Positions 1-10,000 of a DNA stretch of 26,836 nucleotides are shown here, one piece after another. How positions within the stretch are numbered: the first letter of the stretch is position 1; every line of letters starts with the position of its first letter. A program made the position numbers and the translations under genes. This DNA comes from Paramarasmius palmivorus (Eukaryota > Basidiomycota > Agaricomycetes > Agaricales > Marasmiaceae): positions 1 through 26,836 of the forward strand of contig JAYKXP010000322.1 of the NCBI GenBank assembly GCA_037176845.1, in the 5' to 3' direction. The notes beneath the pieces are model-generated. The model was not told where the DNA came from, searched no databases, and saw only the letters and a program-made list of their open reading frames with translations.

Positions 1-2
1 GG

Positions 3-1745
3 CATGTGAAGGGGGACATTCCTCCTCAATTACAAGGTCTTTCCTTCCTCGAAGAGCAATGCATCGCGCGTGTTCGTGCTACAAAGTGTATGTATAAGCT
101 TTCAATAGGAGCAGACGGTCAATTCGCTGCTCGGGGAAATGTTTGCATCCTACCGCAAGATACCAGCACCTTTGCATTGAGCATGCCACCACCTCTTTCT
201 ACTCTGAGTGATGAGATATCTGTTGTTCTTGTGGGATCACCAGATTCCGAAGTCACCACAGAGCAATTGAAATTTTCTCTTCTTCTAGTGCACCGAAATC
301 GGATACAAAATGCTCTACTATGGTTGATTATGAATAACCCCCTGTATGCTGACCTTGACCCCGAGGTAGTGAAGAGAAATGTTCAAGAATATCCTGAGAA
401 TGGATGTCCTTTGCCAATAGCCAATTTTCTACGGACTAATTCGGCAAATTTTCAGGGCTCATCATATACAGATCAGGCAAATTCTGAGTACTTTGAACCA
501 TTCCATAACACTGAAAGTGAGCCCGGGATATTGAGTGCTACCTCCTTAGTGGATGCTGATGAAGTGAACTCGACCTATCATCGCAGAAAGCTTGATGCAC
601 TGAAGCAGCTTAAGGATGGCAATTATACCCGATTTGTCAAGTATCCCTCTGGAGCAACACCAATATCTACAAGACGCAACCCAGATGTTTTTGGGCAACT
701 ATGGCCAACACTGTTCCCATACGGAGTAGGCATGATGGACGCCAAGTTTGATTGGGTGCATAAGTCTTGTGGTTTCCGTGAAATTGATACATCAACACAT
801 GTTGCGCATTTGCTTCAGACTGCAGACCAGCGTTTCCAGAAACACCTTTCATTTAACTTTGTTATGGCAAACATCATTCAGCGCTGTAGAACCTCTTTTA
901 ACGCGCGTCTGGCTGTACATCGTCGATGGTTTCCTGCTGTTGAGAAATTACTCGGAAAAATTGATGAATCATCAATGGAAAGTTACGCCACAAAACTGGA
1001 TCGGAGCTCATTTGCCAAACCAGAGACCGAGGGGGAAAAAGCAGCAGCTCAGTTGATGAGACACCTCAACTATATTGCAGAGCATGTTCCAGGCTCAGCA
1101 GGAGACGTGAATATGATGAAGCAGCAAGTGAAGAGTACGATCATGTGTGATGGCCTTCCACATTTCTTTGCCACCGTAAATTCTGCAGATTCCTATAACC
1201 CTATTGCACAAGTTCTTGCTGGACGTGATGTGGATCTTGATCAGATATTTCATGCTTTGGATGATGTTGACAAGGAGCCAAAGATTCAAGCAAAGCTACT
1301 TGCTGAAAATCCAGTGGCAGGTGCTGAATTTTTCCATCTGATGGTTACGAAGTTTCTCGAAATTATTCTCGGAACCAAGAGGGTAAACAGAGTTGGTGTT
1401 CTTGGAAAGACAAAGGGTTGGTATGCAGTAGTTGAGGCACAGGTTCGTGGATCATTGCACCTTCATATTCTTATTTGGATTGATGGAGCTCCAATGTCAC
1501 CAATTGCAATGAAAGAAAAGATGAATGCTGACCCTGTATTCAAAAGGAAACTCACACAATGGTACGACGACTTAATCTGTCAGAGTTTTCCACAGAACAC
1601 CAAGCCCTATGCAGAAACCTCTGAGATGGCACGGAAACAGCCTGTACTTAGTAGACCTCCTGACCCAGATTCACCTGATTACCATCAGAGATGCAACCAG
1701 TATCACCGGGATCTGTGTGAGACAACCAACCTGATTCAACCATAA
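3..1745 (+). CDS. Helitron Rep, N-terminal half (DUF6570 plus HUH Rep domain), 5' partial
   Basis: This is the N-terminal part of the Helitron replication initiator, the nuclease that would nick the transposon end. The first about 140 residues (GDIPPQLQGLSFLEEQ ... LSMPPPLSTL ... NVQEYPENGCPLP) match the DUF6570 region found ahead of fungal Helitron proteins. From about residue 220 (NPDVFGQLWPTLFPYG) the Helitron_like_N domain begins. It ends in RGSLHLHILIWIDG, where H485-L-H487 is the HUH motif. The frame is open through the left edge, so the first Met-type codon at base 6 is not the real start. It ends in TAA at 1743-1745, just after a Cys-containing stretch where the family protein continues. 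The continuation is in the next frame from 1735 on. Confidence 0.88.
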   Translation, partial: HVKGDIPPQLQGLSFLEEQCIARVRATKCMYKLSIGADGQFAARGNVCILPQDTSTFALSMPPPLSTLSDEISVVLVGSPDSEVTTEQLKFSLLLVHRNRIQNALLWLIMNNPLYADLDPEVVKRNVQEYPENGCPLPIANFLRTNSANFQGSSYTDQANSEYFEPFHNTESEPGILSATSLVDADEVNSTYHRRKLDALKQLKDGNYTRFVKYPSGATPISTRRNPDVFGQLWPTLFPYGVGMMDAKFDWVHKSCGFREIDTSTHVAHLLQTADQRFQKHLSFNFVMANIIQRCRTSFNARLAVHRRWFPAVEKLLGKIDESSMESYATKLDRSSFAKPETEGEKAAAQLMRHLNYIAEHVPGSAGDVNMMKQQVKSTIMCDGLPHFFATVNSADSYNPIAQVLAGRDVDLDQIFHALDDVDKEPKIQAKLLAENPVAGAEFFHLMVTKFLEIILGTKRVNRVGVLGKTKGWYAVVEAQVRGSLHLHILIWIDGAPMSPIAMKEKMNADPVFKRKLTQWYDDLICQSFPQNTKPYAETSEMARKQPVLSRPPDPDSPDYHQRCNQYHRDLCETTNLIQP

Positions 1746-4700
1746 TGCAACCTGCTTCAAACACATACCGAGTAACATTCACTCACTAATAGACAAAGAT
1801 CAAGACTGCCACTTCAATCTACCACGTCCATTAGTTACCGACACACATTTTGATGAGGAAGGCGACTTACAGATTCGATGCGAGAATGGTTCCCTAAATG
1901 GTCACAATCCAACAACTACACTCTGTCTTGGATGCAATACAGATATCAAGCAAACTGCATCAGGTTCTGTAGCATTGTCAATGGTTCATTATATGTGTGA
2001 TTACACGACCAAGGCTCAACTTGACACGTCAGTTGTCTTTGCAGCATTATGTGCATCAATCAGGACTTTGCAGGAAAAGCCACCAATTGGACCTGATGGA
2101 CAAATCGATAAGGCTGAGCATAGCCGACAACTAATGGTGAAAGCAGTTAACAAGCTTGTAGGAAAGCGAGAGATGTCAGGGCAGCAAACCGCAAGTTTCC
2201 TTCTGGGGAGACAAAATTGTTACACATCAGACGAGTATCAACAATACTGGTGGTCATCTGTACTACGCTCACTTGACAGACTGTTGTTTGATTACCCCTC
2301 CAATGATGACGCACCTGAGCCCCCGGACCCCAGTTCTGTTGATGATAACGGTCGATCTCAGAACGACAATGAGGAAACACGAGAGGACATAGAACCAATT
2401 CAAATTTCTCCAGAGGAAGATGACTCGATGATCTTCATAACTCGAAGCACTGTCAATGCTGCAACAGAATCAGCTGAGATGGAGGTAGATAGTGCTGAAG
2501 GAAGTGGAAAACGCAAACCATTGCTCTACGATGATATATTTCATCGCCCACCTGAGCTGGAACAGCTTTGCACATGGGACCTGATGAGAACCTATAAAGA
2601 GAGGATACCTTCATCCAAAAAGCAGCGACTGACATACCTGAGGTTCAAACCTGGTCATCCACAATACACAACACACTGCTTGAAAAAGCTTCAGAAGCCC
2701 ATTGTTCCTGTTCTTATGGGTCATCCTGTACCACGGAATGACACTGAAGCACATTCAGAGAAATACGCCTGCATCATGTTGATGTTATTCAAACCATGGT
2801 CAGCAGATCGCGACTCGCCACTGAAAGGGGAGAACATTAGATGGAATGATGCATTTGATACATTCAAACCTTATATATCGTCAGAGCATGAGCAAGTCAT
2901 GTGTAATATGCAGCTCATGTACCAAACTCGAGATGCCAAGTTCGACTTTGCAGCAAAAAGGGCGAAGAGGATGGCGGAATTGTTAAAGACTGCATCTCGG
3001 TCGAACATCGCCATCAATGACGACACAAACATGGTTTACGATCCAACCTGGGAAGCGGCAATGGAAGCTGACTGCGACGTTGAAGATGAGTGTGATGATC
3101 TTACGTTGGATACAAAATCAAACCGCGAAGCACAGCATATTGCTGGCATTGCGAGAAGCCTTAACTTCTATAGTGCAAAGCCGCCGACAGGCTCTCATGT
3201 TACCACATCTTATGCAGATCGCATTCGGATGGCAGATGAGAACGAGCGACTGCGAGCTGAATCTGAGCGAAAAAGACTCCTGAAAGAAAAAGCTACCCTT
3301 ATCAAGTCACGGAGACGGAAACTAGAGCAATCACACCTTTCAAACATCCACCATCGCAATGAAACTGATCGAATACCCGCAGCATTGAGTACTACCCTCT
3401 TCGAAGAAGCAGCCAAAGCACAACGGCTCTTTGAAAAGTTTCATACAGACCATATCGATCACGGTAGCATGAACATATGGTCGTCACTTAAACCATATCA
3501 GCAACTCTGCATCACACTTGTTGTCAAGCATACCTTGAATGAAGAACAAACAAGGGCGTTTTTGCTCCTCGCAGACAGAATTGGCCGGAACTTTGAGAAA
3601 GAAATAAAGGAGCCCCCAATAACGCTTCTAGTCACAGGTCCCGGAGGCACCGGCAAGTCGGTGATTTTTGATGCATGGAAAGAGTTCTATTATGTGCTTG
3701 GTTGTCCTGAACGATTGAAAGTGACAGCGCCAACTGGAGTCGTCGCAAGCGATATTGGCGGCACCACAATACACTCCGAAGCAAGCCTGAGAACAACGCG
3801 AGCGAGCATGAAGTCATCAGCAGATCAACGAACAAGATTAGAGGAACGATTCGCACCAGTAGAAACCCTAATTCTAGATGAAGCATACTTTCTTTCTACG
3901 AATGATATGTCACTGCTTTCGGAGTATCTTTGCATTGCCAAGGGTTCCAGTGAAAGCCAACTTTGCGGTGGTTTGAACTGGGCATGTTGCGGAGATCCGT
4001 GCCAACTTCCACCACCCCTCGGAAAGAGACTTTTCGACCATAAATTGGTAGAATGCTACAAGAGTGATCATCTCAATGATCAGCACGAGAATGTACGCCA
4101 ACAGGTGAAGGGGATTCAGGTCTGGCAACAGGTCAAACATGTTGTCGTACTCGACGAAATCATGCGCCAGAAAGGGGACGATGTGCTTATCGATATTCTG
4201 AAACGTCTTCGCAGGGGTCAATGCACAGAGCAAGACAAGGCAGTACTCGATCATTACGTTTTGTCGAATCCGGAATGTCAAGAATCAACTCGTGCCTTGA
4301 CCAGTGTTGAGCGATGGGTGAAGGATCCCGAGAATGCTTGCCCACTCATCGTATACACGAACGCCGCTAGAGACGAGCATAACAGGCAAATGAGTCGGGC
4401 GTTTGCAGCAGCAACAGGTCAAGAGGCACATACCTTCTATGCACGAGATATGACAAGTGGTAGTAAGGGCAGGAGAGCGATGCGGCTGAAGGGAGAGGCG
4501 GCTCAAGCTGCCTGGTCTGCTCCTGTCAAGAAAACTGGTGATCTCGGAGGCCGCGTCCCATACGTACCTGGGATGCCGGTCTTCTGCACTCAGAATCTCG
4601 CAACTGAGCTGGGGATCTCCAACGGGAGCATGGGAACGCTGGTTTCCATTGCCTACGAGGAGTTTGAGGGTCGAAAATATGCTGTTTCAGCTGACGTCGA

Positions 4701-5208
4701 CTTCAAATCATATACGAACAGCGACCCGAATGCAGAACATCCACACCGCGTTACACTCAAGCCTGTCAGCCATCAGTTCAGGTATTATCTGCCAAATAAG
4801 GAGGAGCCGTACCGTGCTACTCGTTGGCAGCTTCCTCTCATTCCGGCGTTCTCCTTTACATCCCACAACTCCCAAGGGCGTTCTCTAAACGTCTGCTGCA
4901 TCGATCTTGCCAGTTGTATCAATATCCAAAGTGCCTATGTGATGTTATCACGGGTACGCTCGCTCAAGGGCCTGTGCATCTTGCGGCCTTTCGATATCGG
5001 GCAAATTCGCAAACATATTTCGGAGGAGTTGAGAAGAGAGCTGAGACGCACGGACGAGAAGGCCCAGCGGACCAAGATATACAGTCGGAACCAGCTCAAT
5101 TGGTTCTACAATGTGGTTCCCGAGGGCCAGGTGTATCAACTAGTCAATGGTGAAATCTCGCTCGAAGGGATGACAATGGACATTGATATTGATAGCTATG
5201 GGACTTGA
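1735..5208 (+). CDS. Helitron Rep Y2 motif plus Pif1-like helicase, C-terminal half
   Basis: This is the C-terminal part of RepHel. The frame is open from 1735 (a TGA lies at 1732). Residues ahead of the first usable start still read as Helitron protein: HNATCFKH, CHFNLPRPLVT, then NGHNPTTTLCLGCNTDIK. The catalytic pair follows in HYMCDYTTK (tyrosines at 1990 and 2002). A linker of about 450 residues has an acidic stretch (about 2300-2450). The helicase then shows Walker A GPGGTGKS (3637-3660), Walker B LILDEAYFLS (D-E at 3877-3882), GDPCQLPPP (motif III), FTSHNSQGRSL (motif V) and YVMLSRVRSLKG (motif VI). It would unwind DNA during rolling-circle transposition. The stop is TGA at 5206-5208. 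No second gene or captured host exon was recognised inside. Confidence 0.9.
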   Translation, partial: FNHNATCFKHIPSNIHSLIDKDQDCHFNLPRPLVTDTHFDEEGDLQIRCENGSLNGHNPTTTLCLGCNTDIKQTASGSVALSMVHYMCDYTTKAQLDTSVVFAALCASIRTLQEKPPIGPDGQIDKAEHSRQLMVKAVNKLVGKREMSGQQTASFLLGRQNCYTSDEYQQYWWSSVLRSLDRLLFDYPSNDDAPEPPDPSSVDDNGRSQNDNEETREDIEPIQISPEEDDSMIFITRSTVNAATESAEMEVDSAEGSGKRKPLLYDDIFHRPPELEQLCTWDLMRTYKERIPSSKKQRLTYLRFKPGHPQYTTHCLKKLQKPIVPVLMGHPVPRNDTEAHSEKYACIMLMLFKPWSADRDSPLKGENIRWNDAFDTFKPYISSEHEQVMCNMQLMYQTRDAKFDFAAKRAKRMAELLKTASRSNIAINDDTNMVYDPTWEAAMEADCDVEDECDDLTLDTKSNREAQHIAGIARSLNFYSAKPPTGSHVTTSYADRIRMADENERLRAESERKRLLKEKATLIKSRRRKLEQSHLSNIHHRNETDRIPAALSTTLFEEAAKAQRLFEKFHTDHIDHGSMNIWSSLKPYQQLCITLVVKHTLNEEQTRAFLLLADRIGRNFEKEIKEPPITLLVTGPGGTGKSVIFDAWKEFYYVLGCPERLKVTAPTGVVASDIGGTTIHSEASLRTTRASMKSSADQRTRLEERFAPVETLILDEAYFLSTNDMSLLSEYLCIAKGSSESQLCGGLNWACCGDPCQLPPPLGKRLFDHKLVECYKSDHLNDQHENVRQQVKGIQVWQQVKHVVVLDEIMRQKGDDVLIDILKRLRRGQCTEQDKAVLDHYVLSNPECQESTRALTSVERWVKDPENACPLIVYTNAARDEHNRQMSRAFAAATGQEAHTFYARDMTSGSKGRRAMRLKGEAAQAAWSAPVKKTGDLGGRVPYVPGMPVFCTQNLATELGISNGSMGTLVSIAYEEFEGRKYAVSADVDFKSYTNSDPNAEHPHRVTLKPVSHQFRYYLPNKEEPYRATRWQLPLIPAFSFTSHNSQGRSLNVCCIDLASCINIQSAYVMLSRVRSLKGLCILRPFDIGQIRKHISEELRRELRRTDEKAQRTKIYSRNQLNWFYNVVPEGQVYQLVNGEISLEGMTMDIDIDSYGT

Positions 5209-5245
5209 AAGGTAACAACATGCATCTGCATACAGAATACAGGTA

Positions 5246-5262
5246 CTAAAAACAGGTTTTAG
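5246..5262 (+). repeat. Short stem-loop downstream of Helitron helicase
   Basis: CTAAAA, a 5-nt loop, then TTTTAG forms a 6-bp stem 38 nt after the helicase stop. Helitrons end in a short hairpin followed within about 10 nt by CTRR. No convincing CTRR-T junction follows this one, so it may simply be a 3' UTR structure. Confidence 0.25.
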
Positions 5263-6599
5263 CCTTTACTCGTTGTGTACAAACGCAAGCAGCACTCACC
5301 TAGATCCATTGGGTTTTTCGTTCCTGGTACCTCCAAAACATCTCGATAAATCTTCTTCTTTCAGTCCCTTTGGTGTTGCAGGTGATGTGGAATGTGGACT
5401 AGAATCTGTCGGTTTGATGATGGTGGTTTGTGAGCACGGAAAATAAACTGTGACCGTGCTGTGACGCGTGTGTCTTTCTCTCCCCGTCCCATGCTCTCAG
5501 GTAATTATCTATATCTCTTGTTCTCTTCCATACTTATTCTCATTTTTGTTACATTCCAACCACAAGCCGCCAGCAGTTCTAGTTCGTCACAATATCTCAA
5601 GACATCAGCAGAACGCTCTCATAAACGAACCAAATCACACCTCTTCGTCGAGTCTCCCAGTCACGTATTCAATTCCTGACACCCAATTTCCCCGCCCCTA
5701 TACTTTCATTTTGTCGTTTTATATCAATTGTTTTTGTTCCTCCTCGTTTTCATCTATCTATTCGCTATGATCCTGCTTTTTTTCCATGCCGCCGCTGCCC
5801 TGACGGATTCGAAGGGACCTCAACATACCGTGCCAACAATTCCCAGTCCTGAGGCCCGAGTCATTGAAATCATCGTGACCTCGACAAGCACAAGCATTCG
5901 CCGACATTTTGAAGATGACATGACGCTTTCCGCGTCCTCAGTTGGATAATCATGCGAGGTATGTCCCACCGTTCTTATTCCTCGTACTGCAAGGCTAATG
6001 TTGCTCCACTGCAAAGACAATTTGAATAACACGTCATATCTACCTAATTCAACTTTCCGCCGCTGCGACTATCTTTCACGCAATCGAATTGCGATTCGGC
6101 GGGCACTCAAGGCTTTGGCGCACCGTGACGGTGCTCGCTACCCAACCCATGTACACACTCATTATACTATCTCAAATCAAACTAGCACGAAACTGGTCGA
6201 TGTACGTGCTCCGTATGTTTATCACGCGAGAGCATTTGTAGAGCGAGGTACAGACGTATGTGTTTCCGTCGTCTCTTATGTTGGTACATGGCAACTGACC
6301 GCAATCACAGTGTAACACTGCACTACCATCTGGCGAAGGCGGAGCTAAACAGACGTCGAAGTCGCATTCATACCTCATCTGCTTGTAAACGCTCAGGCTG
6401 TCCTCAGTCTCCGAATAGATTTTGTGGCAGCAGCATGGACCAAACGCTTTGATACTTGTATTTACAATTTTGTACGGTACCTACCTGGATTATGAATCTC
6501 ATTATTATACCATCCATTGACATGATACGGTGAACGAACCTAAAGGTTCAGCTCCCGCCTCGCAGACGCCTAATCCAAACTGATGTACATATTACAAAA
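5263..6599. other. No gene recognised; pyrimidine-rich stretch
   Basis: Short open frames only. The part at 5470-5770 is strongly T- and C-rich on the plus strand, as fungal promoters or leaders can be. A 60-codon frame from ATG 5767 to TAA 5949 starts with a hydrophobic run (MILLFFHAAAA), but nothing downstream supports it as a gene. An AATAAA lies at 5442-5447. Confidence 0.3.
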
Positions 6600-6745
6600 A
6601 ATACCCGTACATACGGTTGACGGTACGATTACGACTCCGTACCCGTACCGTTAACATCTCTTTGCAGCCTCAATACGGGGCCTTCCCGTACTTTGTACAA
6701 CCCGTAAATCTTACGACCGTACCCGTATACGGGTACGGTAACGAG
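6600..6745. repeat. Cluster of CCGTAC/GTACGG motifs with 24-bp palindrome
   Basis: Direct and inverted copies of CCGTAC, CCCGTA and their complements recur about every 10 to 30 nt, for example at 6604, 6620, 6636, 6692 and 6708. The block ends in a perfect 24-nt palindrome at 6716-6739, whose half is ACCGTACCCGTA. It overlaps no convincing gene. It could be part of a small non-autonomous element, a low-complexity satellite remnant or a dyad protein-binding site. Confidence 0.6.
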
Positions 6746-7122
6746 CCCTAATCTTGAGGGAACGAATACTCTTGCGGGCAGGTATGAAGCTTCTCTATGC
6801 GTGGACTCTTTCACTCACGTTTATGAATGGTCGACAAATGTGTCCGATAGGACAAGCTCTGATTTGGTGTTGGGTTGGATGTAGGTAGAGGTAGCCAAGT
6901 GCCACCGCTTGTTCAATGTATACTAAGACTAACAGATAGTACCTGAGATTACAATACAATATATATCATACCGAATGCAAGCGTGAGTCCGAAAACAGAT
7001 ACGAATGCGATAGCAAAGGCCGGGCAGGAGCAGATAGTGCTGAGAATGTGGTAGCAAAGCAGATATGTAAGGCAAGAAAGCGCGAGAAGATAGTCATAGA
7101 GATGCATCCGAAGATGTCAAGC
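6746..7122 (-). other. Likely 3' flank of F-box gene
   Basis: No coding frame was recognised. The part next to 7122 is plausibly the 3' UTR of the F-box gene, resuming after a spliceable intron at 7123-7192. Confidence 0.3.
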
Positions 7123-7192
7123 CTACAAGAAAACATTCAATGAGTCCTTCAAACACATACTATCATGATGTCAAAGGACTAAAGCTACTCAC
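7123..7192 (-). other. Possible 3' UTR intron of F-box gene
   Basis: On the minus strand a GTGAGT donor begins 9 nt after the F-box stop codon (TGA 7203-7201). A TTTCTTGTAG acceptor ends at 7123, giving a 70-nt intron. Its size and ends match the other introns here. A junction this close behind a stop would not be expected to trigger nonsense-mediated decay. Confidence 0.4.
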
Positions 7193-7200
7193 CGTGTTCT

Positions 7201-8959
7201 TCAAGATATCACATCGACAACAAGGGCCAGTCCCTCTAGTGTCCCTTTATACCCCGAACAGCGCGTGAGTGTTATCATGTCCAGCATTAGGTGTTCCTCC
7301 CTCCTATGAATCAAACTATGGTATAGAACCTCTTCAATTCCTGTCCAGTCCAAAAAGGCTGTTTCTAGATGCAGCTGTTCCAACGTGCTCCATATATGTT
7401 TACCATTCCCCTCTTGAAGCCTCAACGCTGTTGTCAGCTCTGTGACACCAGAGCCATTACCGATAATGTGAAGCTCTGCTATTGGCGCAAGCGAGAGCGT
7501 CTCTTGTACAATGGGCACCATTGCTAGAGACCCAGGGGCTACGGTCAGGGTGTGCAAGGCTCCAAACTGAAACATCTGTAGCACCCTGTGAATGGCACTT
7601 GAGACGGCATCAGCCTGAACAGCGTCGGGCCAGGCCCATCTTACAGATATACTAGGCTGTATATTCTGTGAGTCTGTTGCACCGCTGAGCATCAACTGAA
7701 CACAGGGAGGCTGGCCGAATGCATGGCGTGGGCGGAAAGCGAGCTTCAGGTCGGATGTCAGGTCGGAATCCCATGAAGAGGTAGAGATTACTCTCAATAC
7801 GTTTTCGAATGTACGAACGTCTCCAAGGGGTCTATCTGTCGCCGAAGAGTCATCGGCAAACAGGACAAATTTTTTGATGACGGGCAAGTCGAGATTCTTG
7901 ACAATCCACTCGATTTCAGCCAAGGTCATGCCCTGGAGCTCGATGGTCTGTAGTGACGAGAGCTTCACCGTGGAATAGAGAGCCGAAGCTTGGGTAATGG
8001 ATGGCGGGCAGCGGATCAAACTCAGCGAGGTGAGCTGAGGTGCTGCTCTCAGCATTTCCATATAATCATGAAGACGCGGGCGGAAAGCTACAACGGATGG
8101 GCAGTTCTCCACCCAAAGGTAAACTGTAGTGGTGCCAATACAGGCAGAGAGGGAACACAGCCAATCGGGTTGCTGCAATGGGAATCGCAGAGTCCATGAC
8201 CTCAGTCTAGGGCAGTTTCCATGGAATAGGCGGGGCGGAAGCTGCGCATGAACAAGGGGACATTGTCGAGCTTGCTGGGGTTCTGATTCTACATGCAGAC
8301 AGCGAATATCCAGGTGCTCAAGCTGTGCGGCTGAATGACAGAGCTTCGATATGAACCAGGCCGCGTCAAAGCATAGTGGGAGTTGCAACTCCCTTGTCTG
8401 CTTCATGATAGAGTCCTGGTTGATGATTACGTGTAACGATTCGCGGACGGCAGCTTGTGTATTAGGGATGAACAGCGAAGACGAAAGGGAGAGGCGGAAG
8501 TTTATTGGTGAATTTTTGACGCGTTTGATGTATTCTATCAGCTGCTCCTTGATTTTGAGATTTGGGCTAACCCAAAGAGCGGCCGTTCCCTTGCCTACTT
8601 CTCTTAGTCTGCTTGATGTCCATGTTACATGCAAGACAGCGCGGTGGTCCAAGAGAGTTAAAACGAGGCTGATAATTTCCGAGGGCAGTCTCAGAATCGT
8701 TTTGGCGTCTATGTGAAAGAATGAGACCAAGCCCAGACTATCCATAAACTAGAGACATACCAGGTTTCCTGCGACTGCTGGCAAGGTTCTCGATCTTTGC
8801 TCTAGCCAACTCCTCTTCGACAGTCCCTATCTCTACCATCGTCGCCCCAACGCGTTCTTCTGGTATCTCTTCTACAGTCTCTGACCGCGTCGATGCCTCT
8901 ACCTCTCTTCCTGACTCCATCGCGATGTCTTCGCCCGTTGGTGCGGTGTCCATCGACAT
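7201..8959 (-). CDS. F-box domain protein, two exons (8959..8761 and 8708..7201)
   Basis: Predicted 568-aa F-box protein, a substrate-recognition subunit of an SCF ubiquitin ligase. The first exon starts at ATG 8959 (an in-frame TAG lies four codons upstream) and encodes an acidic leader and a short helix, EEELARAKIENLASSRRK. A 52-nt intron (8760-8709, GTATGT..CATAG) joins in phase to DAKTILRLPSEIISLVL, the start of the F-box. The F-box itself runs over roughly residues 72-110 (LPSEI ... WTSSRLREVG ... LWVSP). The rest has the leucine-rich layout usual in mushroom F-box proteins but no second domain I can name. Such genes form large lineage-specific families in Agaricomycetes. The substrate is unknown. 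Alternative starts at 8953 or further upstream exons cannot be excluded. Confidence 0.8.
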
Positions 8960-10000
8960 CACCGCCTGCGTCTATGCTTCCAAGTCGTCGATGAGCGCGT
9001 AACGAGGAATTTTGAAACCAGAACGCGATACAGTTGGTTAGACAGCAGTAAAGTCGATTGATAAACGATGAAAAATACAGCCAGAAAGATGAAGAATACA
9101 ACCAGCACGAAATTACATAAGACGCCCACACGCACCCACAATGTCAATCCTTCAGACGTCCACGCGTCCACCATTGGTGCCTTTCACTTTAGATCGCAAA
9201 TTACAACATCTGGACACCGGTGCACAATAAACATATCCATTGTTGATGACCCACGACAAAGAGGCCGTGTGGGTAGCGCAGCGTTTATCGACTACCTACC
9301 CCCCTTCGGTCATCGGATTCTACCATCTTAAGCCTGGGAATGGTAAGCTTTTTGTCAAATCAGTCGACCAACAGTGAACTCACCCTCTTGCGTGTATAGT
9401 GACAATGTTTCATGCGCCCTATACATTGGATGTGATTCAGCGAAGTTTGAGCAAGGACTGACCTAGATTTGACTGTTCGTTGATATTGTTACTACGATCA
9501 GCCTCATGTATGGGACTCCTAGCCAAAACTAAAAGAAGAGAACGAGAAGCAACGTGAAAGCATCGTCATGGTGGTACGGGTCAAGGATTTTAACCTGACA
9601 TAAGCAGGAGGGGGCCCACTAAGATATCCGATCCTGGTGAGGGTGAAAGTCGCTGAAAATGTACACAGTTGCACGCTAAAAGAATGGTGAATTCTTCACT
9701 ACAGTTTAGAATACCAAATTAGACTTTCTTATCTCAAAATTCATTCGTGATTTACGGTGATACGATGGTTATCGTTTGAGAGTGAAATTCAGAGATATTC
9801 ACTCAACAATCGGTAAGAATTGAGACACAGGTGCTATGACTGAGATCGGGATGAATCATTAAGGGTTTTGTTCAAGGTCAGAGAACGAACTGTCTCTCGA
9901 TTAAGGGTGCAATTTGTCTGAAAAATGCTCTTAGTCAGCGACGCAACTCGTCGAAATCCTTCATCATGTATTCTCAGTCTGTTTGGACTTTCTACTCAAT
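8960..10000. other. Intergenic; no gene recognised
   Basis: Upstream region of the minus-strand F-box gene. A minus-strand frame at 8959-9174 reads as very hydrophobic but lies where the F-box leader should be and lacks support. The stretch 9330-9920 shows no coding frame that I trust. Confidence 0.4.

Larger units (their letters stand above)
1..5208 (+). mobile_element. Autonomous-type Helitron (RepHel), 5' end outside window
   Basis: This is a rolling-circle DNA transposon. In order it encodes a DUF6570-like region, the Helitron_like_N domain with the HUH metal-binding motif (His485-Leu-His487 of the first frame), a Cys/His-containing linker, the two-tyrosine catalytic motif, a long acidic linker and a Pif1-type helicase. 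The order matches fungal Helitron proteins. The reading frame is already open at base 3, so the 5' terminus lies outside the window. The 3' terminus (expected: short hairpin then CTRR) could not be fixed; a candidate hairpin lies at 5246-5262. Only one frame change separates the two halves, so the insertion looks young. No terminal inverted repeats or target duplications are expected for this class. Confidence 0.9.

Noticed and set aside
5767..5949. 60-codon frame with a hydrophobic start (MILLFFHAAAA)
   Set aside because: It looks a little like a secreted peptide, but it lacks a TATA box, a recognisable mature part and any splice context.
6543..6560. GGTTCAGCTCC, similar to a tRNA B-box
   Set aside because: The invariant A of the B-box is missing, and no matching A-box or cloverleaf was seen.
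8959..9174. Very hydrophobic minus-strand frame upstream of the F-box gene
   Set aside because: It overlaps the expected leader of the F-box transcript, has no domain, and its hydrophobicity follows from T-rich DNA.
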